A stretch of 64,000 bases of DNA from Bryobacterales bacterium F-183 (GTDB lineage Bacteria; Acidobacteriota; Terriglobia; Bryobacterales; Bryobacteraceae). The DNA is taken from assembly GCA_016865505.2 (NCBI GenBank), contig AP025252.1, positions 5,850,137 through 5,914,136 on the forward strand, given 5' to 3'. The notes beneath the pieces were generated by a model. That model had not been told where the DNA came from, did not search any database, and saw nothing but the letters and a program-made list of their open reading frames with translations. Shown one piece after another: positions 37,090-48,387 of the stretch. Position 1 is the first letter of the stretch. Each line of letters opens with the position of its first letter. The position numbers and the translations under genes were made by a program.

Positions 37090-39540
37090 CTAGTGGACCT
37101 TTGCGTCCTTCGCCGCGCGATCTTCTTCGATTCGGGCCACAATGTCGGCTGCCGATACCGGAGCCAACGGCTGCATCGCAACTTCGCGTTCCAGGGCCAG
37201 CTTGAGAACCTCATCCATTGAGGACACGAAGTGCAGCTTCATGTCGGTGCGGATGTTTTCCGGAATCTCCGGCAGGTCTTTCTCGTTGTCCTTGGGCAGG
37301 ATTGCTTCCTTAATCCCCTGGCGATGCGCCGCCAGCAGCTTTTCCTTCAAGCCGCCGATGGCGAGCACACGGCCGCGCAGTGTGATTTCGCCCGTCATTG
37401 CGATGTCGCAACGTACCGGGATGTTCAGCAACGCGCTGGTGATCGAGGTTGCAAGCGTGATGCCCGCCGACGGACCATCCTTAGGGATGGCGCCCTCGGG
37501 GACGTGCACGTGGATGTCGAGATGCTTGTTGAACTCACGGGGCAGGCCGAGTACGCCGGCGCGCGAGCGGATGTAGCTCATCGCGGCCTGCGCCGATTCC
37601 TGCATCACGTCGCCCAGCTTGCCCGTTAAGGTGAGCTTGCCGCGGCCTTCCATGATGGTGACTTCGGTCTGCAGGATCTGGCCGCCGACTTCCGTCCACG
37701 CCAGGCCAACCGTGACGCCAACCTCGTTGTTCTTTTCCGCCTCGAAGTCCCGGAACTTGAGCGGGCCGAGCAGTTCCACGACCTTGTCGCGGGTGACCGT
37801 CGTCTTTTCCTGCTTGGCTTCCTTGGACTTCTTGGTTTCCTTGTCCGGCATGGTCTGGACCCAGGCACGCGTGATCTTGCGGCACACGTTGCCCACTTCA
37901 CGCTCCAGGTTGCGGACACCCGCTTCCCGCGTGTAGTGGTGGATCAGAGTCTTGAGGCCCTGCTCGGTGAACTCCACCGTCTCTGGCGTCAAGCCGGTTT
38001 GTTCGAGTTGCTTCTTTACCAGGAACCGCTTGGCGATCTCCAGCTTTTCGAGCTCGGTGTAGCCCGACAGGCGGATGACTTCCATACGGTCCTGCAGCGC
38101 CGCCGGGATCGTGTGCAGCACGTTCGCCGTGGCGATGAAGAAGACTTCGCTCAGGTCGTACTCCACGTCCAGGTAGTGATCCTGGAAGCTGGTGTTCTGC
38201 TCAGGGTCCAGCACCTCGAGCAGCGCGGCCGATGGATCGCCACGGAAGTCCGCCGTCATCTTGTCGATTTCGTCGAGCATCATGACGGGGTTGCGGGTGC
38301 CGGCCTTCTTCATCATCTGGATGACTTGGCCGGGCAAGGCGCCGATGTAGGTACGGCGGTGGCCGCGGATTTCCGCTTCGTCACGCACGCCGCCGAGCGA
38401 CAGACGTACGAACTTGCGTCCGGTGGCCTTGGCGATGGACTGGCCAAGCGAGGTTTTGCCGACGCCGGGGGGCCCGACGAAGAGCAGGATGGACCCGCGC
38501 GGGTTCTTCACCACGCGGCGGACGGCGAGAAATTCGAGGATGCGTTCCTTGATCTTTTCGAGGCCGTAATGGTCGTTTTCCAGAACTTCCTGGGCAAACT
38601 TGAGATCGCGGATTTCCTTGGTCTTTTCCTTCCATGGCACCGCGAGGAGCCAATCGAGGTAGTTGCGGGAAACCGTGGATTCGGCCGACATGGGCGGCAT
38701 CTGTTCCAGGCGGCGCAGTTCGGCAATCGCCTTTTCGTGCGCTTCCTTGGGCATGCCCGCGGCTTCGATCTTCTTCTTGAGCTCGTCGTACTCGCTCTTT
38801 TCGCCGCGGCCCAGTTCCTTCTGGATCGCTTTGATCTTTTCGTTGAGGTAGTACTCTTTTTGCGCCTTTTCCATCTGGCGCTTTACGCGGCCCTGGATGG
38901 TGCGATCGACATTGAGTTTCTCGATCTCGATGTCGAGCATTTCGGCGACGCGCTGCAGACGGTCGATGGGGTCGAAGATTTCGAGCAGATCCTGCTTTTC
39001 TTCGATGGTCAACTGCAGGTTGGCGCTGACGGTGTCGGCCAGCTTGCCAGGATCGTCGACGCGGATGGCCGCGATCATGGTTTCGTAGTTCAGGTTTTGC
39101 GACAGCTTGACGTACTGTTCAAACAGCGACGTCACGCGCGACAGCAGGGCTTCCACCTGCGGGCCGCTTTCCACCTTGAACGCGAAGGTACGCACGGTGG
39201 CGCGGAAGAATCCTTCTTCTTCCGTAACCGAAAGCACCTTGCCGCGCTCTACGCCTTCGACGAGGACTTTGATGTTCCCGTCTGGCGTACGAACGCTCTG
39301 CACGATATTGGCCACCGTGCCGACCTGGTAGATTTCATCGGGGCGCGGTTCATCGACCGTCGCCTCGTGTTGGGTGGAAAGGAAGATTTTTTTATCGGTT
39401 GCAAGCGCCTCTTCCAGGGCGCGAACGCTCGACTCACGCCCTACGACGAACGGCGTCATCATGTGCGGAAAGATGACAACGTCCCGGATGGGCATCATCG
39501 GGAGGCGTTTGGTATCCGACTTTTCTTTTGAAGTCAGCAT
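37090..39540 (-). CDS. lon: ATP-dependent protease Lon
   Basis: This 816-residue protein fits LonA. The N-terminal substrate domain begins '[19 protein letters not shown]', followed by a coiled linker. The AAA+ module has Walker A '[13 protein letters not shown]' and '[14 protein letters not shown]'. The protease domain has the Ser of the Ser-Lys dyad in 'PKDGPSAGI' and the Lys in '[12 protein letters not shown]'. It degrades misfolded and regulatory proteins in the cytoplasm. A Lys/Glu-rich insert ('[14 protein letters not shown]') lies between the AAA+ and protease domains. A 144-nt non-coding stretch separates it from metH upstream. Confidence 0.97.
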   Translation of the reverse strand: MLTSKEKSDTKRLPMMPIRDVVIFPHMMTPFVVGRESSVRALEEALATDKKIFLSTQHEATVDEPRPDEIYQVGTVANIVQSVRTPDGNIKVLVEGVERGKVLSVTEEEGFFRATVRTFAFKVESGPQVEALLSRVTSLFEQYVKLSQNLNYETMIAAIRVDDPGKLADTVSANLQLTIEEKQDLLEIFDPIDRLQRVAEMLDIEIEKLNVDRTIQGRVKRQMEKAQKEYYLNEKIKAIQKELGRGEKSEYDELKKKIEAAGMPKEAHEKAIAELRRLEQMPPMSAESTVSRNYLDWLLAVPWKEKTKEIRDLKFAQEVLENDHYGLEKIKERILEFLAVRRVVKNPRGSILLFVGPPGVGKTSLGQSIAKATGRKFVRLSLGGVRDEAEIRGHRRTYIGALPGQVIQMMKKAGTRNPVMMLDEIDKMTADFRGDPSAALLEVLDPEQNTSFQDHYLDVEYDLSEVFFIATANVLHTIPAALQDRMEVIRLSGYTELEKLEIAKRFLVKKQLEQTGLTPETVEFTEQGLKTLIHHYTREAGVRNLEREVGNVCRKITRAWVQTMPDKETKKSKEAKQEKTTVTRDKVVELLGPLKFRDFEAEKNNEVGVTVGLAWTEVGGQILQTEVTIMEGRGKLTLTGKLGDVMQESAQAAMSYIRSRAGVLGLPREFNKHLDIHVHVPEGAIPKDGPSAGITLATSITSALLNIPVRCDIAMTGEITLRGRVLAIGGLKEKLLAAHRQGIKEAILPKDNEKDLPEIPENIRTDMKLHFVSSMDEVLKLALEREVAMQPLAPVSAADIVARIEEDRAAKDAKVH

Positions 39541-39648
39541 GAAATGGCAGCTACTACAGTCTCTTCGGCGAGTGTAACCAGATGGACACCCAGCGACGCA
39601 GAAACTTTTGCTTGTCCCCAGTGTAGCGTGCGGGAGGCAAGGCCATAA

Positions 39649-39665
39649 CTAGCCATTCGGGCTAG
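39649..39665 (-). terminator. Weak hairpin downstream of metH
   Basis: A perfect 6-bp stem CTAGCC/GGCTAG with a 5-nt loop lies 20 nt beyond the metH stop on the minus strand. It is preceded by a second small GGGGA/TCCCC stem just after the stop. No T-run follows, so it is only a possible terminator; the remaining ~100 nt up to lon show nothing recognisable. Confidence 0.35.
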
Positions 39666-39684
39666 GGGAACGCCGAGGTATCCC

Positions 39685-42600
39685 CTATTCCGCTTCGTAA
39701 TTCAGGTTAGGACCGAGCCAGCGTTCGACCTCAGCCTGGGTCATGCCCTTACGGGTTGAATAGTCCTCCACCTGGTCGCGCTCGATCTTGCCCAGGGTGA
39801 AGTAGCGGGACTCGGGATGCGCGAAGTACAACCCGCTGACGCTGGACCCCGGCCACATGGCGTAGGATTCGGTGAGCTTCATGCCCGTACGCGCCTCGAC
39901 GTCGAGCAGTTTCCAGAGCGTATCCTTCTCCGTATGATCCGGGCAGGCGGGGTAGCCGGCGGCGGGACGGATGCCGCGGTACTTTTCCTCGATCAGGTCG
40001 TCGTAGGACAGGTTTTCGTTCTGCCCAAAACCCCATTCGCAGCGGACGCGCTTGTGGAGGTACTCGGCAAAGGCTTCAGCCAGACGATCGGCGAGGGCTT
40101 CCGCCATGATCGCTGAGTAGTCGTCGTTACTGGCGCGGAAACGGTCGCAGACTTCTTTAAGGCCGATGCCGGTGGTAACGGCAAAGCCTCCGATGTGGTC
40201 GTTGAGGCCGGAATCCCGGGGCGCGATGAAGTCGGCAAGGGAGCGGCAGGGGCGGTCGTCCTGACGGTCCGTCTGCTGGCGGAGGAAGTGGAATGTGGCG
40301 CCGCTGTTGGCCAGCACCACGTCGTCACCAACCGCACAGGCCGGGAAGATGCCGTACACACCGCGGGCGGTGAGCAGCTTTTCAGCAATGATGCGGTCAA
40401 GCATCGCATTGCCTTCGTCAAAAAGCTGGCGTGCCTGGGCGCCGTATTCGGCGTGTTCGAAGATGCGCGGGTAGAGCCCCTTGAGGCCCCAGGTGTGGAA
40501 GAAGGGCGACCAATCGATGAACGGACGCAGGGTTTCGAGCGGCAGGTCCGCGATCTCGCGTACGCCGGTGAAGCTGGGCTTGGCGATGTCTTCGGCGCGC
40601 CATTCGATGGGCGTACGGCGGGCGCGAGCCTTGTCGAGCGGGATGCCGGTCTGCTTGGGGGCAGCGTGCATCTGCCGGATCTTCTCGTACTCGGCGCGGT
40701 GCTGTTCGACAAAGCTGTCCTTGCTCTCTTCACTGAGCAGACTGGTGGCGACGGGTACGGCACGGCTGGCATCGAGCACGTGGACCACGGGCTGCGAATA
40801 ATGCGGCGCGATCTTGATGGCGGTGTGCGCCTTGCTCGTGGTGGCGCCACCGACGAGCAAGGGCAGCTTGAAGCCCTGGCGTTCCATCTCTCGCGCGACG
40901 TGCACCATCTCGTCGAGCGACGGCGTGATGAGGCCGCTCAAGCCGATGACGTCGGCCTTTTCCGCCTTGGCTCGCTCCAGAATCTTTTCGCAGGGCACCA
41001 TCACGCCCATGTCGATCACTTCATAGTTATTGCAGGCGAGCACAACGCCGACTATGTTCTTGCCGATGTCGTGCACGTCGCCCTTGACGGTGGCGAGCAC
41101 GATCTTGCCCTGGGTGCGGACCTCTTGTCCCGATGCCGCCATGGCGGCTTTCTCGGCTTCCATGAACGGCGTCAGGTACGCGACGGCCTTCTTCATCACA
41201 CGGGCGGACTTGACCACCTGCGGCAAAAACATCTTGCCGGCGCCAAAGAGGTCGCCCACGATGCCCATGCCGTCCATCAGCGGACCTTCAATCACCAGCA
41301 GCGGACGGCCCAGTTTGGCGCGAGCCTCTTCCGTGTCCTGATCGATGAAGGTGTCAATACCCTTGACGAGCGCATGCGCCAGCCGTTCTTCGACCGTGCC
41401 GTTGCGCCACTCTTCGGTCTTCTTTTCCGCTACGCCCGCACCACTGCTTGCGGCCTTGATCTCTTCGCCGCGCTCCACCAGGCGCTCGGTCGCGTCCGGA
41501 CGGCGGTTGAGCAGGACATCCTCGACGAGTTCCTTGAGGCTTGGTTCGATTTCCTCATACACCTCGAGCATGCCGGCGTTGACGATGCCCATGTCCATGC
41601 CCGCGGCGATGGCGTGATAGAGGAACGCCGAATGCATCGCCTCGCGTACGACATTGTTGCCGCGGAAGCTGAAGCTGATGTTCGATACTCCGCCGCTCAC
41701 CTTGGCGTGCGGCAGGTTCTGCTTGATCCAGCGCGTGGCGTTGATGAAGTCCACGGCATAGTTGTTGTGCTCCTCCATGCCGGTGGCGACAGTGAGGATG
41801 TTGGGGTCGAAGATGATGTCTTCGGGCGGGAAGCCGACCTGGTCGACCAAGATTCGGTACGCACGCTCGCAGATGCGGATCTTGTCTTCGTAGGTGGCGG
41901 CTTGCCCCTGTTCGTCAAACGCCATGACGACCACAGCGGCGCCGTACTTGAGTACGGTGGCGGCGCGCTCGCGGAAGGCATCCTCACCTTCTTTGAGCGA
42001 GATCGAGTTGACGATGCCTTTGCCCTGCAGACACTTCAGGCCCGCTTCGATGACCTCCCACTTCGAGGAGTCCACCATGAAGGGGACCTTGGCGACTTCC
42101 GGCTCGCTGGCCAGCAGTTCGAGGAACCGGGTCATGGCCGAGACGCCGTCGATCATGCCTTCATCCATGCAGATGTCGATGACGTTGGCGCCATTTTCCA
42201 CCTGCTGGCGGGCGATGCTGACCGCTTCTTCGAACTTCCCTTCCTTGATCAGCTTGGCGAACTTGGGCGATCCGGCGACGTTGGTGCGTTCGCCGATCAT
42301 GATGTAGACGCCGGGCTGCTGGGTAAATGGTTGCGAGCCCGAAAGACGTAGCGTGCCATGCGAGGTGGCGCGGCGTTCGCGTGTGGGCTTGCCTTCGAGC
42401 GCCTTGGCGATCGCGGCGATGTGTTCCGGCGTGTTGCCGCAGCATCCACCAGCAATGTTGATGAGCCCGCCCTGGGCGAACTCGCCAAGGTAGCGCGCCA
42501 TGTCCGGCGGTTCGAGATCGAAGCCGGTGGGCGACAGCGGGTTGGGCAGGCCGGCGTTGGGATAGCAGGAGATGGCGGCGCTGGACTTGGCGGAAAGCTC

Positions 42601-43449
42601 TTCGAGGAACGGGTACATCAGGTCCGGCCCGAGCGAGCAGTTCAAGCCGACGGAAAGCGGCTGGATGTGTTCCACCGCGTTCCAGAATGCCTCCACCGTC
42701 TGGGCGGAGATCATGGTTTCGCCACCGCGACCAACGGCGGCGGAGATCATCACCGGCAGTTCTTTCTTGTCCTGGTCGAACACCTCGCGAATGGCGACCA
42801 GCGCGGCCTTGGCGTTGAGCGAGTCAAAGATGGTTTCGACCAGCAGAAGGTCGCTGCCGCCGGCGATCAGGGCGCGGATCTGGTGGATGTACGCCTGCTT
42901 GACCTGGTCGAAGGTAACGACGCGGAAGCCGGGGTCGTCGGCGTCGGGGGAGTTCGAAAGCGAAACGGTGAGGGGTCCAATGGCGCCGGCGACAAAACGC
43001 TGGCGTCCCGTGGCGTTGGCCACGCGATCGGCCCATTCGCGGCACTGGCGCGCAGAGGTCTCGTTGATCTCCCAGGCCAGATCGTTGAGGAACTTGTCCT
43101 CGATGATCTTCTGATAGAACGCTGGATCTTTGCGGCCACCGTGCTCGCGCGGGTCGTCCACAAAGAACTCGCTCTGGCTGATGGAGGTGGCGCCGAAGGT
43201 GTTGGTCTCAATGATGTCCGCACCGGCTTCGAGAAAGCGGCGATGGATGTCGCAGATCATCTGCGGCTGAGTGAGCGAGAAGAGGTCGCCGTTGTTCAGC
43301 AGGTCCTTTTGTGAGTTTTGGAAGCGTTCGCCCCGGATGTCCTGCTCCTTCATGCCATAGGTGCGGATGGTGGTGCCCATCGCGCCATCGATAATGGCGA
43401 TGCGATTCTTCAGGATCTTCTGCAACGGGTGGACGCTAACTTGGCTCAT
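39685..43449 (-). CDS. metH: Cobalamin-dependent methionine synthase
   Basis: The protein has 1254 residues with all four modules of full-length MetH. The homocysteine domain has the zinc Cys residues in 'GLNCSLGP' and '[10 protein letters not shown]'. The pterin domain starts '[15 protein letters not shown]'. The B12 domain has the axial His in '[14 protein letters not shown]'. The reactivation (AdoMet) domain is in the last ~330 residues and ends '[20 protein letters not shown]'. It transfers methyl from 5-methyltetrahydrofolate to homocysteine. The 75-nt gap upstream is too short for a cobalamin riboswitch. No Shine-Dalgarno is obvious before the ATG. Confidence 0.97.
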   Translation of the reverse strand: MSQVSVHPLQKILKNRIAIIDGAMGTTIRTYGMKEQDIRGERFQNSQKDLLNNGDLFSLTQPQMICDIHRRFLEAGADIIETNTFGATSISQSEFFVDDPREHGGRKDPAFYQKIIEDKFLNDLAWEINETSARQCREWADRVANATGRQRFVAGAIGPLTVSLSNSPDADDPGFRVVTFDQVKQAYIHQIRALIAGGSDLLLVETIFDSLNAKAALVAIREVFDQDKKELPVMISAAVGRGGETMISAQTVEAFWNAVEHIQPLSVGLNCSLGPDLMYPFLEELSAKSSAAISCYPNAGLPNPLSPTGFDLEPPDMARYLGEFAQGGLINIAGGCCGNTPEHIAAIAKALEGKPTRERRATSHGTLRLSGSQPFTQQPGVYIMIGERTNVAGSPKFAKLIKEGKFEEAVSIARQQVENGANVIDICMDEGMIDGVSAMTRFLELLASEPEVAKVPFMVDSSKWEVIEAGLKCLQGKGIVNSISLKEGEDAFRERAATVLKYGAAVVVMAFDEQGQAATYEDKIRICERAYRILVDQVGFPPEDIIFDPNILTVATGMEEHNNYAVDFINATRWIKQNLPHAKVSGGVSNISFSFRGNNVVREAMHSAFLYHAIAAGMDMGIVNAGMLEVYEEIEPSLKELVEDVLLNRRPDATERLVERGEEIKAASSGAGVAEKKTEEWRNGTVEERLAHALVKGIDTFIDQDTEEARAKLGRPLLVIEGPLMDGMGIVGDLFGAGKMFLPQVVKSARVMKKAVAYLTPFMEAEKAAMAASGQEVRTQGKIVLATVKGDVHDIGKNIVGVVLACNNYEVIDMGVMVPCEKILERAKAEKADVIGLSGLITPSLDEMVHVAREMERQGFKLPLLVGGATTSKAHTAIKIAPHYSQPVVHVLDASRAVPVATSLLSEESKDSFVEQHRAEYEKIRQMHAAPKQTGIPLDKARARRTPIEWRAEDIAKPSFTGVREIADLPLETLRPFIDWSPFFHTWGLKGLYPRIFEHAEYGAQARQLFDEGNAMLDRIIAEKLLTARGVYGIFPACAVGDDVVLANSGATFHFLRQQTDRQDDRPCRSLADFIAPRDSGLNDHIGGFAVTTGIGLKEVCDRFRASNDDYSAIMAEALADRLAEAFAEYLHKRVRCEWGFGQNENLSYDDLIEEKYRGIRPAAGYPACPDHTEKDTLWKLLDVEARTGMKLTESYAMWPGSSVSGLYFAHPESRYFTLGKIERDQVEDYSTRKGMTQAEVERWLGPNLNYEAE

Positions 43450-43524
43450 GGAGGAGGGGTCGGACGGAGCGCTACGTAAGCGGTGTCCTTTGTTTATAAT
43501 ACCGAGCCGTTTGGTAGCGGTGCG

Positions 43525-45783
43525 TCAGCGCTTCTTTTTGGCAGGTGTCGTGCGGCGCTTGACAGGCTTGGCCGCCGCTTTCTTCTTGGCTGCCGGGGCG
43601 ACGGTCTTAACCACTGGCGGCGTGTACGACACGGGCGTGAACTCGTCGGGCGAATCCGCGTACAAGCGGCGGTAGAAATCAGCATTCCGCAGGACGCTCT
43701 GGACGTAGCCTCGGGTCTGGTCGATCGGGATCGTCTCCACCCACTCCGCAGGTTCGCGGAAGGACGACGCGGGAGTCGCCTTGAGCCAGCCTCCCACACG
43801 ACCCATGCCCGCGTTGTACGACGCAATCGTATGTTCCATCTTCTGGTTGAAGTAGTTGAACATGTTGCGCAGGTGGAAGGCGCCCATGCGGATGTTGATA
43901 TCCGGATTGAACAGCAGCGAATTGCTATACCCGGGGATGCGAAGGCGGCGGGCAAGTTCGCGGCCCGTGGGAGGCATGATCTGGGACAGGCCGTGCGCAT
44001 TGGCGTACGACACCACCTTGGGATCAAACTCGGACTCCTGCCGGATCAACCCGGCAAGCAGGAAGGGATCGACCTCACTTTGACGGGCATAATCTTCGAT
44101 TTGCTTACGCCAAGGCAGCGGGTACGCGTAGCGCCAGAACTCACGAGGTGCGCTGTCGATGGGCATCATGAGGTACTGCGGGACGAGCGCCTTGATCCAG
44201 CGCATGGCCTGATCGGGCAAGCCTCGGCGGGTGGCGTTGGCGGCAAGTTCGATGGCGAGGATGTGGCCTTGCGCGTCGTTGCGTCCGCCAAAGCGGAGTT
44301 CCTGATCGGCTTGAAAGTCGAGCGCCGCGGATTGCAGCAGGCGGGCTCGTTCCAGGCGCAGGTTGGTGGCAGGCGTAGGCGTAAAATCCTCAATGCGCTT
44401 GCGATCGGGCCATTGGATGCTTTGCAAAAACTGTCGCGCGGCGAGCGACGGCGCGGCATTGCCCACCGTACGAAGCTGTTCGCGCGCGAGCATCGTGTAG
44501 TAAAAGTTCGGGTAGGAGCTTTCGATCTCGGCGTAGTAGACACGCGCAGCGCCAGGATCTTTGGCGGCTTCGGCGAGACGTCCCAGATAGTACAGCGCAG
44601 CCGGTGTGTGCTCGTCGCCGGGGAAGAAGCGCACGTGATGCTGGAACATCTCCGCCGCTTTGGGACGGCCTCGCAAATGTTCGGACAACGCCGCGCGCCA
44701 ATGGCACATCGCGGCCTTGGGGTCACGCGGGAAGCCCATGGAACACTGCTGGTAGACGCCATAGTAATCCTCGGTTCGCGACCTTTGGAAGTAGAACTGG
44801 CCTGCGGTGAGCAGTGCGTCCAGGCGGTATGTCGACGCGGCGTGGTACTTCTGCAACTGCGTGACGGCGTCCATCATGTCCGATTCGCGATTCGTCCGGG
44901 CGGCGAGGGCAGCGATGGCGGCCAGGCGTTCGGCATTCGCCTCCGGGTCCGAGACGTTGAGCGCTTGGAGTTCGGCATCGCTTTGCGAGCAGACGGCAAT
45001 GCGTACGGCGGCGATGTCGCGGCTTGCTCCGGTGAACGACGGTAGCGCGGATTCGAGGTCACGCTTGGCGGTGGTGTACTGATTGGCAACGATGAGGCGC
45101 GATGCTCGCTGCAGGATCGCGGCGGGCATCGGCGGCGGATAGGTCGAGCCCAGTTGCGATTGCAGTCGCGACATCGCGGCTTCTGCATCCGAGGCTTCTT
45201 TGGACTGCGGATAGTTCTGCCAGATGCGCTGCTGGTAGTTCGCGGCGGCGACCAGATCGCCGGTTTTTTCCAGGGCTTCTGCAACCAACGCATCGGCCTG
45301 TGGCTGCGCGAGTTCGTTGTAATGCGCACGCAGCAGTTGCAGTACGCGGGCTGCTTGTCCGGACCGGAGGCCCGCCTTGGCAGCGGCGATCACGGTACGC
45401 GAAATCAGTGGCGATTTGGGCCGGCTCTGCAGCACGGGAGCCACTGCGTCCACAGCGGCCATGTCGCTGCCCGCGCCGTACAGCGCGTTAACGGTGAGGT
45501 AGGCGATGTGGTCTTGGATCTTGGCGAGCCGCGCAGGTCCGATGGCTTCCAGAGCCTTCAGTGCATCGGCGTAACGCCCGCCTTCGAGGTCCGCACCAGC
45601 GACGGCAAGCCAGGCGATGGCGCCTTCGGTGTCGCGGGGGTGTTGGGCGGCGTGCGCGGTGAGCGCGGCACGGTTGGCGGCGGTTGGAGCCTTGCGATAG
45701 GCACGGGCCATCGCTTCCACGGTCGCGGCGTGGGACACCGCAATGGAACAGAGAAGGAACGCAATCGCCGCCAGTTTCTGCAT
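43525..45783 (-). CDS. Soluble lytic murein transglycosylase (Slt70-like)
   Basis: The protein has 752 residues with a Sec signal ('MQKLAAIAFLLCSIAVSHAA'). A long alpha-solenoid of TPR-like helices (about 25-560) precedes an SLT domain with the catalytic Glu in 'LIRQESEFDPKVVS', then 'HGLSQIMPPTGRELAR' and 'IASYNAGMGRVGGWL'. The usual 'GLMQLMP' is 'GLSQIMP' here. The C-terminus is a Lys/Pro-rich basic tail ending 'TPAKKKR'. It cleaves the glycan backbone of murein in the periplasm, forming anhydro-muropeptides. It lies 16 nt downstream of a TPR-protein gene and is probably co-transcribed with it. Confidence 0.92.
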   Translation of the reverse strand: MQKLAAIAFLLCSIAVSHAATVEAMARAYRKAPTAANRAALTAHAAQHPRDTEGAIAWLAVAGADLEGGRYADALKALEAIGPARLAKIQDHIAYLTVNALYGAGSDMAAVDAVAPVLQSRPKSPLISRTVIAAAKAGLRSGQAARVLQLLRAHYNELAQPQADALVAEALEKTGDLVAAANYQQRIWQNYPQSKEASDAEAAMSRLQSQLGSTYPPPMPAAILQRASRLIVANQYTTAKRDLESALPSFTGASRDIAAVRIAVCSQSDAELQALNVSDPEANAERLAAIAALAARTNRESDMMDAVTQLQKYHAASTYRLDALLTAGQFYFQRSRTEDYYGVYQQCSMGFPRDPKAAMCHWRAALSEHLRGRPKAAEMFQHHVRFFPGDEHTPAALYYLGRLAEAAKDPGAARVYYAEIESSYPNFYYTMLAREQLRTVGNAAPSLAARQFLQSIQWPDRKRIEDFTPTPATNLRLERARLLQSAALDFQADQELRFGGRNDAQGHILAIELAANATRRGLPDQAMRWIKALVPQYLMMPIDSAPREFWRYAYPLPWRKQIEDYARQSEVDPFLLAGLIRQESEFDPKVVSYANAHGLSQIMPPTGRELARRLRIPGYSNSLLFNPDINIRMGAFHLRNMFNYFNQKMEHTIASYNAGMGRVGGWLKATPASSFREPAEWVETIPIDQTRGYVQSVLRNADFYRRLYADSPDEFTPVSYTPPVVKTVAPAAKKKAAAKPVKRRTTPAKKKR

Positions 45784-45799
45784 CGTCTACAAGCCGCTG

Positions 45800-46168
45800 T
45801 TACTGGGGTACGGGACGCCCCATGGACTTGTAGATGTCTTCGATCATCTTTGCGTTGCTGGCCGCCTGGGTGTTCTTGGGGTCGAGTTCCATGGTCTTGC
45901 GGAACGCGCGCAGAGCAGCCGGATACTTGCGCATCGGCGGCAACTGCGCGTTGTTCATCTGCGCGTTGCCGTGCTCAAAGTAAGCGTCGGCCAGCGCCTT
46001 CTTGTAAACGGCGGACTTGGGGTTTTTCTTAACAGCGGCGTCCAGTTCGGTGATGGCTTCTTCGTACTTGCCTTCGCTGACCTTCTTCTTGGCCGCGTCG
46101 GTGACGGCGTCGGCAAACAGGGCGAGGCTCAATACAGGGGTGAGCAGGAAAACACGGCGGATCATCAC
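45800..46168 (-). CDS. Secreted TPR protein, 122 aa
   Basis: The N-terminal signal is 'MMIRRVFLLTPVLSLALFADA'. Two or three TPR units follow ('GKYEEAITELDAAVKKNPKS', then 'YPAALRAFRKTMELDPKNTQ'). It is probably a periplasmic scaffold. It lies directly upstream of the lytic transglycosylase gene and divergent from the acyl-CoA carboxylase gene, with only 30 nt between the two starts. Confidence 0.8.
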   Translation of the reverse strand: MMIRRVFLLTPVLSLALFADAVTDAAKKKVSEGKYEEAITELDAAVKKNPKSAVYKKALADAYFEHGNAQMNNAQLPPMRKYPAALRAFRKTMELDPKNTQAASNAKMIEDIYKSMGRPVPQ

Positions 46169-46198
46169 CTTAATGGTAGCGCCCTACAATAGTGGGTT

Positions 46199-47746
46199 AT
46201 GCCCTCGTATTGGTTGGATGAGCTACGGAAGCGTCACAAAGCTGCAGAACTTGGCGGCGGCGAGGAACGCAAACAAAAGCAGCACAAAGAAGGCAAGTTG
46301 TCGGCGCGCGAACGCGTAGACCTGCTGCTCGACGAGGGTACGTTTGAGGAGATGGATAAGCTCGTCCGCCACCGCTGCCAGGACTTCGGCATGCAGGATC
46401 AGGTGGTGGATGGCGACGGCTTTGTCACCGGGTACGGCCTGGTGCACGGGCGTCCGGTGTACGTATTTGCACAGGATTTTACGGTTTTTGGTGGATCGCT
46501 ATCCGAGTCGAACGCGCAGAAGATTTGCAAGATCATGGATCTTGCGATGAAGACCGGTTGCCCTGTGATCGGCCTGAACGATTCGGGTGGCGCGCGGATT
46601 CAGGAAGGCGTACTGTCGCTGGCCGGGTACGCCGACATCTTTTTGCGCAACACGCTCGCCAGCGGCGTAGTGCCACAAATTTCGGCCATTATGGGGCCTT
46701 GCGCGGGTGGCGCGGTGTACTCGCCTGCGATCACCGACTTTATCTTTATGGTGGACAAGACGAGCTACATGTTCGTCACCGGGCCTGATGTCATCAAGAC
46801 CGTTACGCATGAGGACGTCGACAAAGAGGCGCTGGGTGGAGCGACCACGCATAACTCGACAAGTGGCGTCGCGCAGTTCATGTCCGCTGACGATGCCGAT
46901 TGCTTACGCACCATCCGCGAACTGCTGACGTACCTGCCGCAGAACAATGCCGAGAATCCGCCACGCAAGGCTTGCAGCGATCCCACCGATCGTATGGACG
47001 CCAAGCTCGACAGCATCGTGCCCGACGACGCGAGCCTACCGTACGACATCAAGGACATCATCACGCGCGTCGTCGACGACGGCGATTTTTTGGAAGTACA
47101 CGAGCATTTTGCCCGCAACATCGTCACCGGGTTTGCGCGGCTGGATGGCCGCAGCGTGGGCATCGTCGCCAATCAGCCGGCCTATCTGGCCGGTTGCCTG
47201 GACATCAACTCGTCCACGAAAGGCGCGCGCTTTGTGCGCTTCTGCGATGCCTTCAACATCCCGATCATCACGTTTGAAGACGTGCCTGGGTTCCTGCCGG
47301 GCACGAGCCAGGAGTTTAACGGCATCATCCGGCATGGCGCAAAACTCCTGTACGCGTACGCCGAGGCGACGGTGCCGAAGATCACGGTGATTACACGCAA
47401 AGCTTACGGCGGTGCGTACTGCGTGATGGGATCGAAGCATCTGCGGACGGACATCAACCTCGCCTACCCGACGGCGGAGATCGCCGTGATGGGTGCGGAA
47501 GGCGCGGTGAACATCGTGTACCGTCGCGAGATCCAGCAGGCGGCGGATCCTGCAGCGGCGCGCGCCGACAAAGTGAACGAGTTCAAGACACGGTTTGCAA
47601 ATCCATTCGTAGCGGCCGAACGCGGATACATTGATGACGTGATCGAACCTCGCGAAACGCGCCCGCGCTTGATCAAGGCGCTGCGGCTGCTCGAAAACAA
47701 GGTGGATACGATGCCGCGCAAAAAGCACGGCAACATCCCGTTATGA
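46199..47746 (+). CDS. Acyl-CoA carboxylase beta subunit (propionyl-CoA carboxylase type)
   Basis: This 515-residue carboxyltransferase has two crotonase-like halves, with oxyanion-hole stretches '[14 protein letters not shown]' / '[14 protein letters not shown]' and '[20 protein letters not shown]' / '[12 protein letters not shown]'. It transfers CO2 from biotin to propionyl-CoA or a related acyl-CoA; the biotin-bearing alpha subunit is not in this window. The gene overlaps the next by 4 nt. Methylmalonyl-CoA decarboxylase alpha is a related but less likely alternative. Confidence 0.93.
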   Translation: MPSYWLDELRKRHKAAELGGGEERKQKQHKEGKLSARERVDLLLDEGTFEEMDKLVRHRCQDFGMQDQVVDGDGFVTGYGLVHGRPVYVFAQDFTVFGGSLSESNAQKICKIMDLAMKTGCPVIGLNDSGGARIQEGVLSLAGYADIFLRNTLASGVVPQISAIMGPCAGGAVYSPAITDFIFMVDKTSYMFVTGPDVIKTVTHEDVDKEALGGATTHNSTSGVAQFMSADDADCLRTIRELLTYLPQNNAENPPRKACSDPTDRMDAKLDSIVPDDASLPYDIKDIITRVVDDGDFLEVHEHFARNIVTGFARLDGRSVGIVANQPAYLAGCLDINSSTKGARFVRFCDAFNIPIITFEDVPGFLPGTSQEFNGIIRHGAKLLYAYAEATVPKITVITRKAYGGAYCVMGSKHLRTDINLAYPTAEIAVMGAEGAVNIVYRREIQQAADPAAARADKVNEFKTRFANPFVAAERGYIDDVIEPRETRPRLIKALRLLENKVDTMPRKKHGNIPL

Positions 47747-48387
47747 GTGTGTTGAAGCTGTTCTGGGAAGACCCTTATCGCACCGAGTTGGACAACGTGC
47801 GAATCACCAACGTCGACGGCGAGACGGTGACGGTGGATCGCACGATTCTGTACGCATTTTCGGGCGGACAGGAAAGCGATGCAGGCTGGCTGGGCGCTCA
47901 TGCGGTGACCGAGGCTCGCAAGATCGACGGGCAGGACATCGCGTACATGGTGCCCGGGCATACGTTCGCTGTGGGCGATGTCACGTCGATGCGGATCGAC
48001 TGGGCGCGGCGCTATGCGTTAATGCGGCTGCACTTTGCGGCGGAACTGGTGCTGGAGCTGATGTACCGGCGCTTTGCAGGCATTGAAAAGATTGGCGCGC
48101 ACATCGCGGCGGACAAGTCCCGCATCGATTTTGTTTGGCCGGAAAGCATTGGGCCCGTGCTGCCGGAGGTCGCGGCGGAAGTGAATGCGCTCGTAGATCG
48201 CGACCTGCCCGTGATCAGCGAATTCAGCGACCCCGGGACGCAGCGCCGTTACTGGAAGATCGATGAGTTCGCGCAGGTGGCATGCGGCGGTACGCATGTC
48301 AGGCGTACCGGCGAGGTCGGCCATGTGCGGCTGAAGCGCGACAACATCGGCAAGGGCAAGCAGCGGGTGAATATTTACCTGGCTTAG
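47743..48387 (+). CDS. AlaX-like alanyl-tRNA editing protein
   Basis: The protein has 214 residues. '[12 protein letters not shown]' and '[13 protein letters not shown]' match the editing domain of AlaRS and stand-alone AlaX, which hydrolyse Ser- or Gly-tRNA(Ala). The first metal motif, normally HxxxH, reads '[11 protein letters not shown]' (HxxxE); the second, CxxxH, is intact. Glu may serve as the ligand, or the specificity may differ. It overlaps the carboxylase gene by 4 nt. It also overlaps the stop of the convergent repeat-protein gene by 4 nt. Confidence 0.85.
   Translation: MSVLKLFWEDPYRTELDNVRITNVDGETVTVDRTILYAFSGGQESDAGWLGAHAVTEARKIDGQDIAYMVPGHTFAVGDVTSMRIDWARRYALMRLHFAAELVLELMYRRFAGIEKIGAHIAADKSRIDFVWPESIGPVLPEVAAEVNALVDRDLPVISEFSDPGTQRRYWKIDEFAQVACGGTHVRRTGEVGHVRLKRDNIGKGKQRVNIYLA

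Noticed and set aside
37936-39531. A 531-residue plus-strand open frame across lon
   Set aside because: It is antisense to an intact Lon protease and rich in Phe/Leu/Val from reversed codons.
40195-42351. A 718-residue plus-strand open frame across metH
   Set aside because: It is opposite a full-length MetH with all motifs. Its composition is low-complexity (Ala/Gly/Val/Asp) and it has no start signal or domain.
43450-43524. Possible cobalamin or SAM riboswitch upstream of metH
   Set aside because: Only 75 nt separate metH from the next gene, too short for either class, and no conserved core was seen.
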